NCBI GenBank assembly: GCA_012800685.1
Contig: JAAZIT010000383.1
Location: 1 to 7,807 of the forward strand
From: Clostridiales bacterium
GTDB lineage: Bacteria; Bacillota; Clostridia; Oscillospirales; Ruminococcaceae
Reading direction: 5' to 3'
DNA: 7,807 nucleotides
Positions 5,488 to 7,807 of the stretch are shown in pieces (position 1 is the first letter of the stretch; each line of letters starts with the position of its first letter). The notes below the pieces were generated by a model. It saw nothing but the letters and a program-made list of their open reading frames with translations. It was not told the origin of the DNA and did no database searches. A program made the translations under genes and the position numbers.

Positions 5488-7807
5488 ATGGCAATAAACA
5501 AAAACACAAAAACGGAAAAAAAAGAAGCAGTTGTAACGGATAGACCATCTTCAGCTATGCATATAAGGATAAAGCTAGTTGTGCCATTAATTATTGCTGT
5601 GTTTGTTGTGTGGATTATTTACAATATGGTACAGACAGCGGTTGTGAAATCCGACGAGTTTAGAGAATACGCAAATGCCCAACAGCTAAAAAGCAAGATT
5701 GTTGAAGCTCCAAGAGGAACTATTTATGATGCCTCTGGAAGTGTTTTGGCGAGAAGTGCAACAGTTTATACGGTTTACATTGACCCTAAAACTCTAGCTA
5801 AGTATTTAGAGAATTTAAATGATTCTAATTTAGCGGCTAAGGTAAATAAAGAGGGTGTGAGGGTTTATGCCACCTTTGACGAAATCTGTTTGAAGCTTTC
5901 ACAGCTGCTTGAAATCGACTTAGACACTGTAAAACAAAAAGCGGTAAAGAATTCACAGTATGAGATTTTAAAGAAAAACGTTGAAAAAACTGTGGTAGAT
6001 GAAATATGGGCATATTTAGGCGAGCATAAAATAAATGCAGTAAATTGCCAGTCCTCTGAAAAGAGATTTTATTCACAAAACGAGCTTGCGTCAAATGTAA
6101 TAGGGCATTTGGACTATGATGGAAACGGAATTTATGGACTTGAAGCTTATTATGAAAATTATCTAGCAGGAATTGACGGAAGAACAGTTTATGCAAGCGA
6201 CCGTGATGGACAAGAGATTCCATATGAATATAAACAAAGCGACCCTGCACAAGCGGGAAATTCTCTTTATTTAAATTTAGATATGACAATACAAAGCTTT
6301 CTTGAGAAAGCACTAAATGAGTCCACGGACTTAAATATTCCAAACGAGCGTGCCTGTGCAATTATAATGAATCCAAAAACTGGTGCAGTTTTGGCGATGG
6401 CAACCTCAAGAGGATATGACTTAAATAACCCTGCTGAAATATATGATAAAAGCATGGCTGATATTGTTAATGCAATTTCAGACGAAAAGGAGCAAAATAC
6501 AGCCAAGCTAAATGCGTGGTCGACCCAGTGGAAAAACAAGGCGATTTCAGAGCTTTATTTTCCAGGTTCTGTTTTTAAGGTAATCACAGGTTCAGCGGCA
6601 CTTGAAGAGGGTAGTATTAATTTAACACAAACCTTTAATTGTACAACATCTTATAAGGTTTCTGATACAAACTTTAATTGCTGGACATCTCGAGCACATG
6701 GTTCCCAAACCTTTGCTGAGTCAATGATACATTCATGTAACCCAGCCTTTATCCAAATTGGGCAAGCACTAGGTGCCGAACAATTTTCTAATTATTTTAA
6801 GGCATATGGCTTTACTGAAAAAACTGGAATTGACCTTCCAGCTGAAGCAAATTCACTTTTTGTAAAATACGATAATATGGGTCCAGTTGAGCTTGCGTCA
6901 TCAGCATTCGGACAAACAAATAAGGTTACGCCACTTCAAATGATTACAGCTTATGCGGCTTGTGTTAATGGTGGATATTTAGTAACTCCACAGGTTGTTG
7001 ATAAAATTGTTGACTCAGATACAGGAAATGTAATTAAGGATTTTGATACATCAGTAAGAAGACAGGTTATTTCAGAAAAAACCTCAAAAACTATGAGAGA
7101 AATTCTTTTTGGAGTAGTTGAAACTGAAACTGGTTCAAACTCATATATACAAGGATATAAAATCGGTGGAAAATCGGGTACATCTCAGAAAATTGATATT
7201 GACAGAACAGGACGTACTTATGTTGCATCATACTGTGGATTTGCACCAGCTGATGACCCAGAGGTAATTATGCTTGTTATGGTTGATGATCCAACAGGTG
7301 GAAGATATTACGGAAGTCAGGTTGCCGCCCCAATTGTAGTAGAGGTTTTTGAAAACATACTACCTTATCTAGGGCTTTTCCCTGAATATTCAGAAGATGA
7401 GTTAAAAGAAATTGCTGTTGATATTGTAAATGTTGAGCAAAATACAGTTGATTCAGCAACTAAAACTATTAAGGATTTAGGACTCGAGGTTAATGTAATA
7501 GGCGAGGGAAGTAAGGTTGTTAAACAAGTTCCAAGTAGCGGTACTGTATCAAGAGGTTGCACTGTGGTTCTGTATACAGAAGAGGATTATAAAGAAGAAT
7601 TTACAACAGTTCCGAATTTATCTGGTTTGTCCTTAAGCGAGGTCGAAGCTAGAATTGAAAGTGCTGGACTAAATTACTTGCCGACAGGAAGTGCGGTTTA
7701 TAAAGATGGAGCAATTAGCTCAAGCCAAAACTATGTGTCCGGTAATGAGGTCGCTAAGGGAACTATTATTCAAGTAGGCTTTGTTGAACAAGACGTTGCC
7801 TCGCAAT
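5488..7807 (+). CDS. ftsI: Class B penicillin-binding protein with PASTA domains, FtsI/SpoVD family (3' end outside window)
   Basis: This is a membrane-anchored D,D-transpeptidase that cross-links peptidoglycan at the septum or, if it is the SpoVD type, in the spore cortex. The frame is open from ATG 5488 to the window edge; 773 residues are visible. In order: a charged cytoplasmic tail, one transmembrane anchor (about 30-48), the PBP dimerisation domain starting at APRGTIYD (74-81), and the transpeptidase with SVFK (catalytic Ser361, Lys364), SCN (416-418) and KSGT (562-565). Two PASTA domains follow (about 642-697 and 706-768). KSG replaces the commoner KTG, as in pneumococcal PBP2x, so activity is expected. 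About 30 extra residues, rich in charged helix formers, lie between YDLNNP and WKNKAIS ahead of the active Ser. Position after ftsL supports a divisome role; FtsI and SpoVD cannot be separated here. The stop codon, and any further PASTA domain, lies outside. Confidence 0.93.
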   Translation, partial: MAINKNTKTEKKEAVVTDRPSSAMHIRIKLVVPLIIAVFVVWIIYNMVQTAVVKSDEFREYANAQQLKSKIVEAPRGTIYDASGSVLARSATVYTVYIDPKTLAKYLENLNDSNLAAKVNKEGVRVYATFDEICLKLSQLLEIDLDTVKQKAVKNSQYEILKKNVEKTVVDEIWAYLGEHKINAVNCQSSEKRFYSQNELASNVIGHLDYDGNGIYGLEAYYENYLAGIDGRTVYASDRDGQEIPYEYKQSDPAQAGNSLYLNLDMTIQSFLEKALNESTDLNIPNERACAIIMNPKTGAVLAMATSRGYDLNNPAEIYDKSMADIVNAISDEKEQNTAKLNAWSTQWKNKAISELYFPGSVFKVITGSAALEEGSINLTQTFNCTTSYKVSDTNFNCWTSRAHGSQTFAESMIHSCNPAFIQIGQALGAEQFSNYFKAYGFTEKTGIDLPAEANSLFVKYDNMGPVELASSAFGQTNKVTPLQMITAYAACVNGGYLVTPQVVDKIVDSDTGNVIKDFDTSVRRQVISEKTSKTMREILFGVVETETGSNSYIQGYKIGGKSGTSQKIDIDRTGRTYVASYCGFAPADDPEVIMLVMVDDPTGGRYYGSQVAAPIVVEVFENILPYLGLFPEYSEDELKEIAVDIVNVEQNTVDSATKTIKDLGLEVNVIGEGSKVVKQVPSSGTVSRGCTVVLYTEEDYKEEFTTVPNLSGLSLSEVEARIESAGLNYLPTGSAVYKDGAISSSQNYVSGNEVAKGTIIQVGFVEQDVASQ

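Noticed and set aside
5837..7562. Several minus-strand open frames inside the PBP gene
   Set aside because: The + strand encodes a complete PBP domain order with all active-site motifs, so the antisense frames are shadows.
1..7807. CRISPR arrays, tRNA or rRNA genes, insertion sequences, prophage or defence genes
   Set aside because: No regularly spaced repeats, cloverleaf sequences, transposase motifs or terminal-repeat elements with coding content were seen. The content is ordinary repair and division genes.

Overview
The window comes from an AT-rich bacterial chromosome, most likely a low-GC Gram-positive of the Clostridia. That assignment is an inference from three things: the gene order mraZ-rsmH-ftsL-PBP, a division-cluster PBP carrying C-terminal PASTA domains, and strong GGAGGTGA-type ribosome binding sites. 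All genes lie on the + strand. Two are cut by the window edges: the nuclease subunit gene at the left and the penicillin-binding protein gene at the right.

Layout. Positions 1-2702 hold most of sbcC, the ATPase/zinc-hook subunit of the SbcCD DNA-end nuclease, without its N-terminal Walker A region. A clear intrinsic terminator (2708-2745) closes that transcription unit. About 500 bp without a convincing gene follows. It is very AT-rich, contains several palindromes, and has candidate promoters, one of which sits inside a long imperfect inverted repeat. A near-consensus sigma-A promoter (3204-3232) then opens the division and cell wall (dcw) cluster. Just after its expected start point lie three direct repeats with a 10-bp period (3241-3270) that match the known MraZ operator type. 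Next come mraZ (3302-3733), rsmH (3734-4657, starting GTG directly after the mraZ stop), ftsL (4830-5309) and a class B PBP of the FtsI/SpoVD family (from 5488 past the right edge). Two spacers of 172 and 178 nt break the otherwise tight operon.

How the genes work together. MraZ is the cluster's transcription factor and probably represses its own promoter through the repeats. RsmH methylates 16S rRNA. FtsL and the PBP are partners in the septal peptidoglycan machinery, where FtsL is the small bitopic scaffold and the PBP the transpeptidase. SbcC belongs to DNA repair and is separated from the cluster by the terminator.

I see no new multi-gene system here. The items most worth checking are the MraZ-type operator, the inverted repeat over a candidate promoter upstream, and the 172-nt spacer before ftsL, which is open in the ftsL frame except for one UGA.
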